A DNA stretch of 64,000 nt from Bolinopsis microptera (taxonomy: Eukaryota; Ctenophora; Tentaculata; Lobata; Bolinopsidae), in contig NC_087082.1 in the NCBI RefSeq assembly GCF_026151205.1, forward strand, positions 11,950,997 through 12,014,996, in the 5' to 3' direction. A program made the translations under genes and the position numbers. This document shows positions 47,772-57,373 of the stretch, one piece after another. The notes below the pieces were generated by a model that was given only the letters and a program-made list of their open reading frames with translations, searched no databases and was not told the origin of the DNA. Position 1 is the first letter of the stretch. Each line of letters opens with the position of its first letter.

Positions 47772-49181
47772 GTCGTTTATGATTCAACAAACTTCGATAA
47801 AGATGCTCCGACCTCGATATACGCCTATTCGGTGTCAAACCACTCACCCACCCATGTTCGAGATCTTTTTCGCCAAAAGGCACAACAGAGCTGTCATAGG
47901 CAATACCACATGATCCTAGAGCAAATACCTGAGCTCATCATACAGTTCTATCTAATTCAAATATATTTCAACAATATTGGCAAAACAGGGCTAGCTCCTA
48001 CTTGCTTAACAAACAGCACGCACAATTTTGACTACAAAAATGGAAACTTTGGGTGCACGGACAACCTGTTGGGAAAGAAAGAATCTTGTATATCGACGAT
48101 AGAGCTGTACTCTGTGATCATTCCTTTCTTCAGAATTCCCTCTCTTATGGTATCTGTAGAGAAATCCTTTCGAAAGCTAAGTCCGATAACACCAAGGATG
48201 TCATTAGCTGCATCTAGCTGTCTTTATTTTGCTTACCTCATGATGGTACCTGCTAGACTGTTCCTCTTTACGGCAATCATGCACTCGGTTCCAGACAACT
48301 TCATTTTTGTTGGAATAATTGGATACCTGATGTTGGTTTGTGGGGCCAGTTTTATACAAAATTGTATCGTAGCCAATAAGCATGGGTCCTATCTTCAACG
48401 TGTAAAAGAAGCTTTGAAGCGATTGAAACCAGTTGAGATCTTATCGTTAATGCTATTCAGTATTCGGGATTTATTTGTCATTTCATTACGAAAACCAATG
48501 GCATACATAATCGTACCCTCGAAGGTGACATACGACTCGCTGCGAAGCTGGAAGACGATAATGGCTATTTCTCTGTTCTATTTTGTCGAGGGGTTGGTTG
48601 GTGCGATATATATCGAATACTCCTACCCATGTGGTATTCGATCAGATAATTTCATGTACCAGGGCTGGCTATATCTAGCACTTCTCATCTACTCAGTAAC
48701 AGTAATCACTTTGCTTTCCTACACCCTACACCCAAAGAGAAAGTATATTATACATCAAAGATTTAAGAAGCAGTCCCTTATCTTCTTTGGATCTGGATTG
48801 CTACTTCTTTTTGTAGCTTCAACGGTATTTTTAGTGAGTAAAGAATCAAGGAAACTTCCTGAAAAGATAGCTGTCATAACAATAATGGTGCTAATCACTT
48901 CAGCTTTGATTTCAACCGTTATAATCTTGAAACGTTCCGGTGAAGCGAGCAAGAAAACGAAAAAGGCACAAACGTCTGATGGAACAAGAGCTTCAGGGAC
49001 AAGAACACGCTCGAGGGGCGTAATGTCTTTTAGCACATGCACTTCTGCGTATGAAGTTGTGAAATCAGAGCCAAAAGAAGATGAAGAAGAGGAAGTGGTG
49101 GCGAGGAAGAGGGGGAATCCATTCAGCAATGAGGAACGTCCAGATAATGGCTCCGCGGGTTCTATGATAAGAATCTGTTAG
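47772..49181 (+). CDS. multi-pass membrane protein, XK-related-like
   Basis: The frame is open from 47772 after a TAG; the first in-frame ATG is at 47910, and translation from 47832 gives 449 residues. About eight hydrophobic segments are visible, including IPELIIQFYLIQIYF, LYFAYLMMVPARLFLFTAIM, AISLFYFVEGLVGAIYIEY, WLYLALLIYSVTVITLLSY and GSGLLLLFVASTVFLV. The ExxPxLxxQxY signature in the first segment and the following R-rich membrane region resemble XK-related proteins, some of which are phospholipid scramblases. This family call is tentative. The C-terminal 80 residues are cytosolic-looking, with Arg/Ser-rich and acidic (EDEEEE) stretches. No frame damage occurs over more than 1.3 kb, in contrast with the ankyrin region just upstream. 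The start is uncertain, since this may be the C-terminal half of a larger protein. Confidence 0.55.
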   Translation, partial: VVYDSTNFDKDAPTSIYAYSVSNHSPTHVRDLFRQKAQQSCHRQYHMILEQIPELIIQFYLIQIYFNNIGKTGLAPTCLTNSTHNFDYKNGNFGCTDNLLGKKESCISTIELYSVIIPFFRIPSLMVSVEKSFRKLSPITPRMSLAASSCLYFAYLMMVPARLFLFTAIMHSVPDNFIFVGIIGYLMLVCGASFIQNCIVANKHGSYLQRVKEALKRLKPVEILSLMLFSIRDLFVISLRKPMAYIIVPSKVTYDSLRSWKTIMAISLFYFVEGLVGAIYIEYSYPCGIRSDNFMYQGWLYLALLIYSVTVITLLSYTLHPKRKYIIHQRFKKQSLIFFGSGLLLLFVASTVFLVSKESRKLPEKIAVITIMVLITSALISTVIILKRSGEASKKTKKAQTSDGTRASGTRTRSRGVMSFSTCTSAYEVVKSEPKEDEEEEVVARKRGNPFSNEERPDNGSAGSMIRIC

Positions 49182-49689
49182 AGAAGTGAAACTGAACACC
49201 GAAACAGTTAACGAGATAAGGAATGACATTGAGAGGGATAGTTTGTATTAAACATTGGTTACTTAGCAACTTTTAATATTGCAATATGATTATTAAGTGG
49301 CAATGATTTTTTTTAAATGTCTATTGTCTTATGATTTTATCGTATTTAAAATGACATGATTTAATTTTACTCAACTGTTGAACTCTAAAGAGATTACTTT
49401 AACATTGTAAAGTATATTGTTTTCAGCAACTGATTTCAAGCACTAATTATAAGTCTTTTTATTTATATCAAATTGTATATAGTCCAAATTATATACTGTA
49501 ACAATGTAACATATAATGCTTTTGGACTCTAAGGGAAACACACAACGTAAGGCTTGAAATCTTCGTAAAACTACATCACTAGAGCCTGTAAAAACATTTA
49601 ACTTTAACTTTAAGATAAGCACTCTATCAAGTAAAATGTATATATATTATATTTTTTTTAAACTATTATCACAACTACAATTAAATACA
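49182..49689. other. 3' flank of the membrane-protein gene
   Basis: AT-rich, with no coding region. It probably includes the 3' UTR and runs to the 5' end of the LINE. Confidence 0.4.
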
Positions 49690-49772
49690 TTTATTGAGGA
49701 CCCCGAACTCAATTTTGATTCTCTACTGACTCTGCTGATCTGCACTGTTTCACTTTGTAAAAGAAGTGCGCA

Positions 49773-51173
49773 ATGATCGGAGAAGGTGGTTTTGATGATG
49801 AGGGTAACAGGTCCTCAATCTCGTTACAGGATGATACGCCAAAGAATGACAGGAATGTTAGCGAAGATATGTTATCCCCGCAACGTTTCACACCTATCCT
49901 GAACTCATCCACATCCTCTGAAAGTACTCAACAGCGACAAGGTAACACTCTTCAATACCAGTTTGCCTACATCAAAGACGGCACTTGTAATACCTGTAAT
50001 GATGTTCAAGCTAATGACACTGCTCTTACCTGCTTTTTGTGTAAATCGTCATTTCATGCTGTTTGTCGAGATGCTGATAAAGATAGGATCAATAATGCTG
50101 TAATCTGTCCTCGCACTTTCTTCAAAGCATACTCCAACAGAAACGAAACCAAGGGTGTTAACAGTTCCAGATTTGGGACTTTTACGTTTGTGTGTAATGT
50201 CTGCAAGACACGCTCTGAACAGAACTCCGCAGTCAGTGCCGAAAGTAAAGTCGACCTGATTGACAGGCGAGTAGATAATCTGACCCAATCTATGGAGGAC
50301 ATGAAGGGTTTACTTATGAAAGTTGTGAATATGAAAACATCTCCGGACAAAACTGAAATTTCTTCTCCTCCATCTCCAGCACCAGTTGCCCCTTCATATC
50401 GCTCTGTATTAATCATGTCCAGCAAAACACCAGAAAATCAAGCAAAAGATCGCCAAGAAGAAGTTGACAAAATCATCAAAGACAACGCCATTCATGCTGA
50501 CAAACGGTATGTCAACAAGAATGGGGACATTGTGGTTGTGTGTCCGACAACGGCTGACAGGGAAAATCTTGTCAAGAAAGTATCCCAGCAACTTCCAGAT
50601 ATGAAAACGCACCAGCCACCAGAACGTTTGCCCACAATCTCTGTTGCTAACCTTGCTGATAATTATTCTGAAGAAGATCTAGAAGACCTGCTCCTTCAAG
50701 CTCACCCCAACATTAAGGCATTAAAATCCCAGGGTGAAACATTTTCTGTACTAAAAGTTAAACCTCAGATCAAAAACAGCAGCAAGCATCAAGCTACTAT
50801 ACGAGTTAGTAACAATATCAGGAAAATCATAGAACAACAGGGAGATCGGCTATACATCAGTTCGTTTAGTTGCAAAGTTTATGATCAATTTCATGTAAAA
50901 CGATGCAACAACTGCCAAGGTTTTGGACACTACAGGTCGGAGTGTGAATCAGAAAAAGCTATTTGTGGTTATTGTTCCAAGAATCATACGTCAGAAGATT
51001 GTCCAGAAAAGAAAACTAATAGCATGATTTCATGCTGCATTAACTGCTCTAAGGGCAAGTATCGGGATGAAAGAAACACACACACGGCATTTGATAGGAC
51101 ATGTCCAGCTTATGTTGCTGAACAGCAGCATCTCCGCAAAACTATCAATTACTACAGTTCAAAAAACTTGTAA
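49773..51173 (+). CDS. LINE ORF1, PHD-like finger plus CCHC knuckles
   Basis: 466 residues from the ATG at 49773. Residues 72-144 hold a C4HC3 PHD-like finger (CNTC, CFLC, HAVC, CNVC). Residues 150-230 include a predicted helical stretch and a Ser/Pro linker. Residues 255-370 may be an RRM-like RNA-binding region (HADKRYVNKNGDIVVVCPT and following). Residues 378-391 form a CX2CX4HX4C knuckle (CNNCQGFGHYRSEC), followed by a second (CGYCSKNHTSEDC) and a looser third (CINC...H...C). This is the usual RNA chaperone of a LINE ribonucleoprotein. It ends at TAA 51171-51173, four nucleotides after a canonical slippery heptamer. Confidence 0.9.
   Translation: MIGEGGFDDEGNRSSISLQDDTPKNDRNVSEDMLSPQRFTPILNSSTSSESTQQRQGNTLQYQFAYIKDGTCNTCNDVQANDTALTCFLCKSSFHAVCRDADKDRINNAVICPRTFFKAYSNRNETKGVNSSRFGTFTFVCNVCKTRSEQNSAVSAESKVDLIDRRVDNLTQSMEDMKGLLMKVVNMKTSPDKTEISSPPSPAPVAPSYRSVLIMSSKTPENQAKDRQEEVDKIIKDNAIHADKRYVNKNGDIVVVCPTTADRENLVKKVSQQLPDMKTHQPPERLPTISVANLADNYSEEDLEDLLLQAHPNIKALKSQGETFSVLKVKPQIKNSSKHQATIRVSNNIRKIIEQQGDRLYISSFSCKVYDQFHVKRCNNCQGFGHYRSECESEKAICGYCSKNHTSEDCPEKKTNSMISCCINCSKGKYRDERNTHTAFDRTCPAYVAEQQHLRKTINYYSSKNL
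51161..51167 (+). promoter_or_regulatory. candidate -1 ribosomal frameshift site A AAA AAC
   Basis: The heptamer lies in the ORF1 zero frame as TCA AAA AAC. A -1 slip leads directly into CTT GTA AGC and on without a stop into ORF2. A small hairpin (TCTCC GGC GGAGA) lies at 51191-51203. That is 23 nt downstream, farther than the usual 5-9 nt, so it may not be the stimulator. Confidence 0.5.
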
Positions 51174-54076
51174 GCAGTGGTCTGAAATCCTCTCCGGCGG
51201 AGATTCTTGGCTGTTGCTGGAATGTGAGATCTCTCAATAATAAGATTCAACCAATCATGGAATCTATAATCGACCAAGGAATCTCTGTCCTTTTTGTCAC
51301 TGAGACTTGGCTCACCAGCATGAAGAATGATGTTACTGCTACCATCAAGTCTTACGGCTATAACTTGATTCACTACATCAGGAAAGACTCTGCTAAATGC
51401 AGAGGCGGAGGAGTTGGAATTATTTACAATTCAAGTGATTTGAACCTTACTCCTGTGTTTGATAAGTGTGGAGATACGTTTGAAGCAGTTTTAGGCAAAT
51501 TTCGAGACTCATCGGGTGATACTGTCCTCTGTGCTTGTGTTTACCGACCAGGGTCATTGACTGATGTATTTTTTGAAGATTTGGATGAGTTTATTGGGAA
51601 CATATTCATGAAATACAAGAAGTTTTTAATCTGTGGTGATCTTAATATTCATTTGGATGATCATAAATCAAGAAACACGGCCAAACTGACTGAAGTATTA
51701 GCCAGCTATGGACTGCATCAATACGTGAGAGATCCAACTCACAACAAAGGACATATTCTGGATGTTGTAATCTCCTCCCATCAGATAGTCAATCCAAAGA
51801 GTGTCACAGTAGACTCGCACACCTCGGAAATGTTCCCAAACTGTGACCATTTCCCGGTTACTTTTAGCCTCACAAAAACAGTTGCAAGCAATCTCAACAA
51901 GAAAAAAGTTATCACATTCAGAAATGTCAAAGAAATTGACAAAAATTGTTTTGCGGATAATCTTGCTGAGGAATTGGTTACTGTAATGGATCCTGAGGGT
52001 CTATCACAAGCTGAAATGCCGTCATTTGAAAGCCGCATCAGCCTATACAACTCTAAGTGCCTAACTGTGCTGAATAACCATGCTCCTCTCCTCACAAAGG
52101 AAATCAAAGAACGTAAGTCTGCCCCTTGGTTCGATGGTGAATATAAAGCACTTAGAAGCCAAAGAAGAAAAGCCGAGACAAAGTGGAAAATTTCCGGATC
52201 TTTAACTGACAAGAAACACTATGAATCAATCAGAGAGCAGTGCACAGAACTCTCAGACAGGAAGAAACATGAGTTTTTCAAAGTCGAATTCATAAAGCAT
52301 TCCTATTCTTCTAAGAGTCTTTTTAGATTTGTGGACACCTTTCTTGATCGGGATAAAAGCATTGTGTTGCCTTCGTCGGAGTCTCTCAAGGACACAGTCG
52401 AAAACTTTAACGTATATTTTCAGGAGAAAATAAAGGCAATACGAAATAACTTTGATCATGTGGAGTCTGACGATAAAACGCCCTCTTACTGCGGAGAAAA
52501 ACTAGCTGAGTTCTCTCCAACTACTCTAGAAGAACTAGAGGAGATAATCAAGGCATCTGAGATCAAGTCTTCTTCAATTGACCCTCTACCTGCAAACATC
52601 TTTAAAGAAAACCTTGAGGTTCTACTACCCGTCTTAGTTGACATAGTAAATGCTTCATTATCTTCTGGCAGTATTGATGGCGCTAAACTAGCTCATATCA
52701 CACCCCTGATCAAGGGCCAGGGATTAGATAGTGATAATCTCAAGAATTACAGACCAATATCTAACCTTAGTTTTGTGGGCAAGTTGATAGAAAGAGTAGT
52801 GCTCAGGCGTCTAAATGAACATCTAGAAAACAACAACCTGAACATCCCACAGCAGTCTGGATACAAATCAAAACACAGCACCGAGACTCTGCTTGTGAGA
52901 GTTGTTAACGATCTACTCATTGCATCTACAGAAAGCAAGGCAACTGTTGTTCTTCTCCTAGATCTCAGCGCAGCTTTTGATACAGTTGACCACTGCAAAC
53001 TACTGAACATCCTCAGAAATGAGTTGGGAATAACAGGGACAGCTTGGAAATGGTTCAGCAGCTTCCTCACAGGTAGATGTCAAACGATTAAAGTTGGAAA
53101 TGAGGAATCTTATGAGATAGTGATTAAGTTTGGAGTCCCACAGGGCTCTGTGCTGGGTCCGGTCCTGTTCAACATCTACATTCGCTCTTTGTACTCAGCA
53201 GCACATGATTTGAACTTCTCCATCCAGGGTTACGCCGACGATCATCAGCTGTATAAAAGTTTCAAGCCAAACGAGGAGCCCACCGTCCTTATCAACGATG
53301 TTCCCAAATGTTTCCAAGAAATTAATGACTGGATGAAAAAACATTATCTACAGCTCAATGCAGGAAAAACTGAGATTCTTGTCTTTGGGACACCGCTTGT
53401 CCTCCAGCAGCTGTCTATAGGGGGCGTGTTTGTTAACTCTGAGACGTGTGTCAGGCTGTCACCTGTTGCAAAGAACCTCGGATTTCGTCTCGACTCTCAA
53501 CTAAACTTTGGTGAGCAAATCAAGCAACTTAAAACATCCTGTTTTCTGAAACTAAGAGACCTTGCTAAGATGAAAACATTCCTCACAACCAAACAGATGG
53601 GAACACTGACTCAAGCAATTGTAATCTCATCGCTTGACTACTGCAATGCACTTTACTATGGCTGTAGTCAAGCCTCAATTACGCAGCTGCAGAACATTCA
53701 GAACCGAGCATGCCGTCTGGTTTTTGGATTAAAGAAGAGAGACTCAGTCGAGGAGAAGCTCAAATCCCTTCATTGGCTCAAGGTGAAGGAGAGGATTGAG
53801 TTTAAGTTATGCTTACTGATTTTCAAAGCAGTCAATGGTGTTGCTCCTGCATATCTGTGTGATCTAGTAACATTTGTTAGTTCGAGTAGCAGAAGAACTT
53901 CCTCCTTACACCTACCCGTCGGATCTACAAGATCACACCCAAGAGCGTTTCAGACTGTTGCTCCGAAAATCTGGAACCAACTACCAATTGAAATTAAGAC
54001 TTGTTCCGATGTTGATCTGTTCAAAACATTATTAAAAACTCACCTGTTTAAGAAAAGTTATGGCATGAGCGATTAA
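51167..54076 (+). CDS. LINE ORF2, AP endonuclease plus reverse transcriptase
   Basis: The frame opens upstream of the ORF1 stop. The endonuclease starts with GCCWNVRSLNNK, then ETWL, GGGVGIIY, GDLNIH and, near its end, NCDHFPV. The RT follows: LIKGQGLDSDNLKNYRPISN, LDLSAAFDTVDH (motif A), GVPQGSVLGPVLFNIYI (motif B) and YADD at 53231-53242 (motif C). The C-terminal region includes YCNALYYGC and APKIWNQLPIEI, typical of CR1/L2 LINEs. The first in-frame ATG is at 51256, inside the endonuclease beyond the conserved NVRSLN strand, so normal ATG initiation would give a damaged enzyme. Frameshifting from ORF1 or a non-ATG start is therefore likely. No stop or frameshift is seen in the 950 codons from 51224. 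Confidence 0.9.
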   Translation, partial: LVSSGLKSSPAEILGCCWNVRSLNNKIQPIMESIIDQGISVLFVTETWLTSMKNDVTATIKSYGYNLIHYIRKDSAKCRGGGVGIIYNSSDLNLTPVFDKCGDTFEAVLGKFRDSSGDTVLCACVYRPGSLTDVFFEDLDEFIGNIFMKYKKFLICGDLNIHLDDHKSRNTAKLTEVLASYGLHQYVRDPTHNKGHILDVVISSHQIVNPKSVTVDSHTSEMFPNCDHFPVTFSLTKTVASNLNKKKVITFRNVKEIDKNCFADNLAEELVTVMDPEGLSQAEMPSFESRISLYNSKCLTVLNNHAPLLTKEIKERKSAPWFDGEYKALRSQRRKAETKWKISGSLTDKKHYESIREQCTELSDRKKHEFFKVEFIKHSYSSKSLFRFVDTFLDRDKSIVLPSSESLKDTVENFNVYFQEKIKAIRNNFDHVESDDKTPSYCGEKLAEFSPTTLEELEEIIKASEIKSSSIDPLPANIFKENLEVLLPVLVDIVNASLSSGSIDGAKLAHITPLIKGQGLDSDNLKNYRPISNLSFVGKLIERVVLRRLNEHLENNNLNIPQQSGYKSKHSTETLLVRVVNDLLIASTESKATVVLLLDLSAAFDTVDHCKLLNILRNELGITGTAWKWFSSFLTGRCQTIKVGNEESYEIVIKFGVPQGSVLGPVLFNIYIRSLYSAAHDLNFSIQGYADDHQLYKSFKPNEEPTVLINDVPKCFQEINDWMKKHYLQLNAGKTEILVFGTPLVLQQLSIGGVFVNSETCVRLSPVAKNLGFRLDSQLNFGEQIKQLKTSCFLKLRDLAKMKTFLTTKQMGTLTQAIVISSLDYCNALYYGCSQASITQLQNIQNRACRLVFGLKKRDSVEEKLKSLHWLKVKERIEFKLCLLIFKAVNGVAPAYLCDLVTFVSSSSRRTSSLHLPVGSTRSHPRAFQTVAPKIWNQLPIEIKTCSDVDLFKTLLKTHLFKKSYGMSD

Positions 54077-54527
54077 TTGACAATATAATAACTTTATGTT
54101 ATTTGCTTAAACTGTTTAGGATGCAACCTAATGTCATGATCTTTTTGAACTTATTAGCATTTAGACTGTTAGCTCGCTTCACAAGCATGTCATCTTCGTT
54201 CCAAAACTTTTTATGTCCTATGCATACACTCCTTGATAGTTATCTTGATCTAGTATCTTTGTTTCACACAATAGAGCATAAGTTTTGTGGTTTATCCACT
54301 GGGCTTAGAGTTTGTGTTTAAGCTACCAAATTTTATTATTATTATTATTATATTATATCATCATAGTTTATGAAAATATTGTGCTGTCGACCTGCGAGAA
54401 TTAATTAATCAGTACAATCCTTAACGTTAAAGATCAAAAACGGTCACGTATCTATCATTTGAATGAATAAATACATATTAAATCTTATTAAGCGAACCTG
54501 ATAAAGATCAGACTTAAATCACACAGA

Positions 54528-55573
54528 TTAAATCACACTACTTAGTCCAACAGCTGCCTTGTTCACTCTGACATCACTGCTGGTGAGGCTCACTTGGCTC
54601 TCTTTTTTTAAGAAAGACATCATAAACATCTTTAAATCCGAGTTAAGTAAGACTATTACTAATGGATTTAACATGGACGTGAAGCTAAAAACTGCTATAT
54701 ATGCTAACAGATAAAAACCATACTGTTTTAAAAGCGTTTTTGAAAGTGCGTAATTGACCAATGAGATAAAATAAGGCAGGTTCATTAAACTTATTATATA
54801 ACAACTGCGTACCCTGGCATCCTGCACCCTCCTCTTAGATGATATAATAAACGTCGTGAAGAGAGATGCAAGTATGCCAAGAACACAATGAGACATATTC
54901 ATGTACAGACAAATGTCCATTTGAAGATGTATCAAATACTCCAACGTTTTATCGATTCTCATGAATTGGAGAATAGCGTAAGCCATTTCAGCAACGAACA
55001 TGAGAACAGTAAATACAGATACGTATGCCATCGGAATCCACCTGGGTAACCCCATGCTAAGAAATGGCTTGTAAACAGATATCATCCTGACAATCGCCAA
55101 AACGGATGTGGTAACCTGGGACAAGCATCCAAAGTTACAGATAAACAGGCTCGGACCTATTGCATAATGTTGGAAATTCCGATCAACTGTTTTGCTGTAG
55201 TCCACTTGGGTGCTAAAGTCGATGTTGGGAGCGAGGCAGAAGTAGAGGATATGGAGGGCAGGGTAGCTGTTGGTCATCAGATCAGAAGTTGCTATCAGAA
55301 CGAACAGCTTGCTACTCAGCTTCTCTTTATCTTCACGTCTGAGGAATTGCGGAAATAAATTGTCCTTTTATGAAAGTTTAAGATCGATTTTGGAAATTAA
55401 GTAAAGAATGAAGGCAACCCATTATAGCTGTATACTCACCTAGACCGATAGAAAGCAATGATGAACGGGTTAAGGGTGGTAGACACAATAAATCCAGTTA
55501 TCAGGAGTATTGTCATGAAAAGGTTAACCGCCTCATCTTGATCCGCTGTTATTGCAGTTAGCCACCGGATCAT
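54528..55573 (-). CDS. class A-type orphan GPCR, paralogue 1
   Basis: Two exons, 55573-55440 and 55338-54528, joined in phase 2 with GTGAGT/CAG sites, give 314 residues. Exon 1 encodes a 19-residue extracellular N-terminus (MIRWLTAITADQDEAVNLF) and TM1 ending at LNPFIIAFYRSR. Exon 2 carries TM2 (LFVLIATSDLMTNSYP, with the TM2 Asp) to TM7 (FTSMLNPLVIVLLNSD). The TM3 end reads AIVRMISVYKPF where rhodopsin-family receptors have DRY, so the acidic residue is lost. TM7 NPxxY is NPLVI. Neither ligand nor coupling can be inferred. It is the first of three tandem paralogues and lies downstream of the LINE. Confidence 0.85.
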
Positions 55574-56534
55574 GGTTCTAAAACGATAAAAATCGAAGAA
55601 TGTGCTTTATAATATAACGCTCTATTTCTAAGTTTCCGATAATAAAATTTTGCAGCACGAATGAATTAATTCATTATCAACTTGGGTAGAAATATCTGAC
55701 CATTGTTAAATACTAATCATGATTTTGACGACTAGCTACTCCACTTGAATCACAATATATAACAAAAAGAAATTTTCATTCAGATAACAGTAACACCACC
55801 TGATATTCTAAAGTGTAAATGCTCCTTGGACTTGTCAAAAACATCTGGTGATGTAAAACTCAGCAAATGACAATCGAGTTAAAACTTATCATATTAACAT
55901 TTATCATTATTTCGCTTCGAGGCCAGTGAATTAGTGAATAGATGGATATTTAAAATGTATAAAGAGCTAACCTAAGCTAAGTTGTGTTTTTGTAATTTTA
56001 ATTCTAAAGTAAGCGACTGACCGACAGATAAAAATCCGCCAGGGGCACTGATATCCGTTCATGTAATATAATCATGTTTATAACGATCAACGAATATAAT
56101 GAATCTAACAAAATAGAGTATTATATGTTTTAGCCACTCTAGGTAACATGAACAACTTTAAACAAATGGTTGCTCGAGATCTATTAAAATCTACTACAGG
56201 TGTTCACAAGATCCTACCCCTAGACTATTAGCCAAATGTTATAAACTAAATCGAATTTTGGTTCTAGGACCCTTAAAATGAGATGTTTGAGAATAAATGC
56301 CGTGAATTTTTGTGCGCAGCGGTTCGTTGCCTCCCCCAGAAGCCAGATGTTAGGTGACAAAATACCCCACTAATTGGACTTATCGCATGTGTTATGTCCA
56401 GGTATAATTGTTTCCAGTATACATATTGCGCTGGAATGGAGGTCCAGGGACCCAGATGTTACTGGACCCATGATAATGATGTCTGCAAGGCTCCAAGTAT
56501 TATAACTATTTATTATTCATAATATTTTCCTTTC
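55574..56534. other. gap upstream of GPCR 1
   Basis: Intergenic AT-rich sequence that should contain the GPCR 1 promoter. No motif is recognised. Confidence 0.4.
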
Positions 56535-56765
56535 ATGGCGCATAACGTGTTGCCCGTGACCCTAGGCGAGGCTGGACATTTTTCAAACCAACTATTTAAG
56601 ATGCCCGTTGCAGTCACCAAGTTCTTAAACGGGATACTTAGTCTGAACGTAATATACGAAACCACTTTATGGGTAGTACTAATAGTCGGGTCACTTCTGT
56701 CTTTCTATTCTCTCTACTGTTGCAACAAGGATAATGAAGACGAAGACTATGAAGCAGTAATGTGA
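56535..56765 (+). CDS. possible small single-pass membrane protein
   Basis: A 76-codon frame starts at an ATG and stops at 56763-56765. Its C-terminal half contains one hydrophobic segment (TTLWVVLIVGSLLSFYSLYC) flanked by an acidic cytosolic-like tail (NKDNEDEDYEAVM). The layout is plausible for a small integral membrane protein. I recognise no family. It sits on the strand opposite the GPCRs, and chance cannot be excluded at this length. Confidence 0.35.
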   Translation: MAHNVLPVTLGEAGHFSNQLFKMPVAVTKFLNGILSLNVIYETTLWVVLIVGSLLSFYSLYCCNKDNEDEDYEAVM

Positions 56766-57373
56766 GGAAGCCACGAAGGATCTTTTACTGGACGTTGTAA
56801 TTCTGAGATAAAATATATTTAGGACAACAGTTGGCAAGTATCATACTCAGATATCGATTCTTACCTTTTAATAGACCTAAAGAATGTTAATGGGGAGTTA
56901 AAGTTTAAATAACTTTTTGATGGAATTAAACTCTGAATTATGGCCATGGGGTGCTGGAATAAGATAATAGTAAAAGGCTAATCAGACGGTTTTGTATGAT
57001 GATTTTGTATAAGTTATCATACAGTATAACTGTATAAGTGCGCCAAGTAATATATTATAAATCTATGATATAAAACAATCTTTAAGAATAATGAATACAA
57101 TTTGAGTGTTATTACATCTAACTGATTAAGCTATGATCGTTTAAAGACATGGATAATTGAAGCAAATTAGTTGAAAAATCATTGAAATTGTGACTCTAGA
57201 TCATTAGTCATTATAACGTTCAACATTAAATTACTCAAAAATCAAAACTTTTTAATATCAACTATTACTTATATTACTATTTACTAGTCCAATTAACAAT
57301 CCAAGCGTATAATATAATCAATAATTATAATTATAATTACACGTGATCAGTGCTTCACTTTATATTCCATGAT

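Larger units (their letters stand above)
49690..54360 (+). mobile_element. apparently full-length CR1/L2-like LINE
   Basis: The element has a short 5' UTR, ORF1 (49773-51173), ORF2 in the -1 frame (to 54076), a 3' UTR of about 250 bp and an (ATT)n tail at 54329-54350. Both ORFs are undamaged, which makes this the best candidate for an active element in the window. The 5' boundary near 49690 is approximate and no target-site duplication was identified. Confidence 0.8.
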
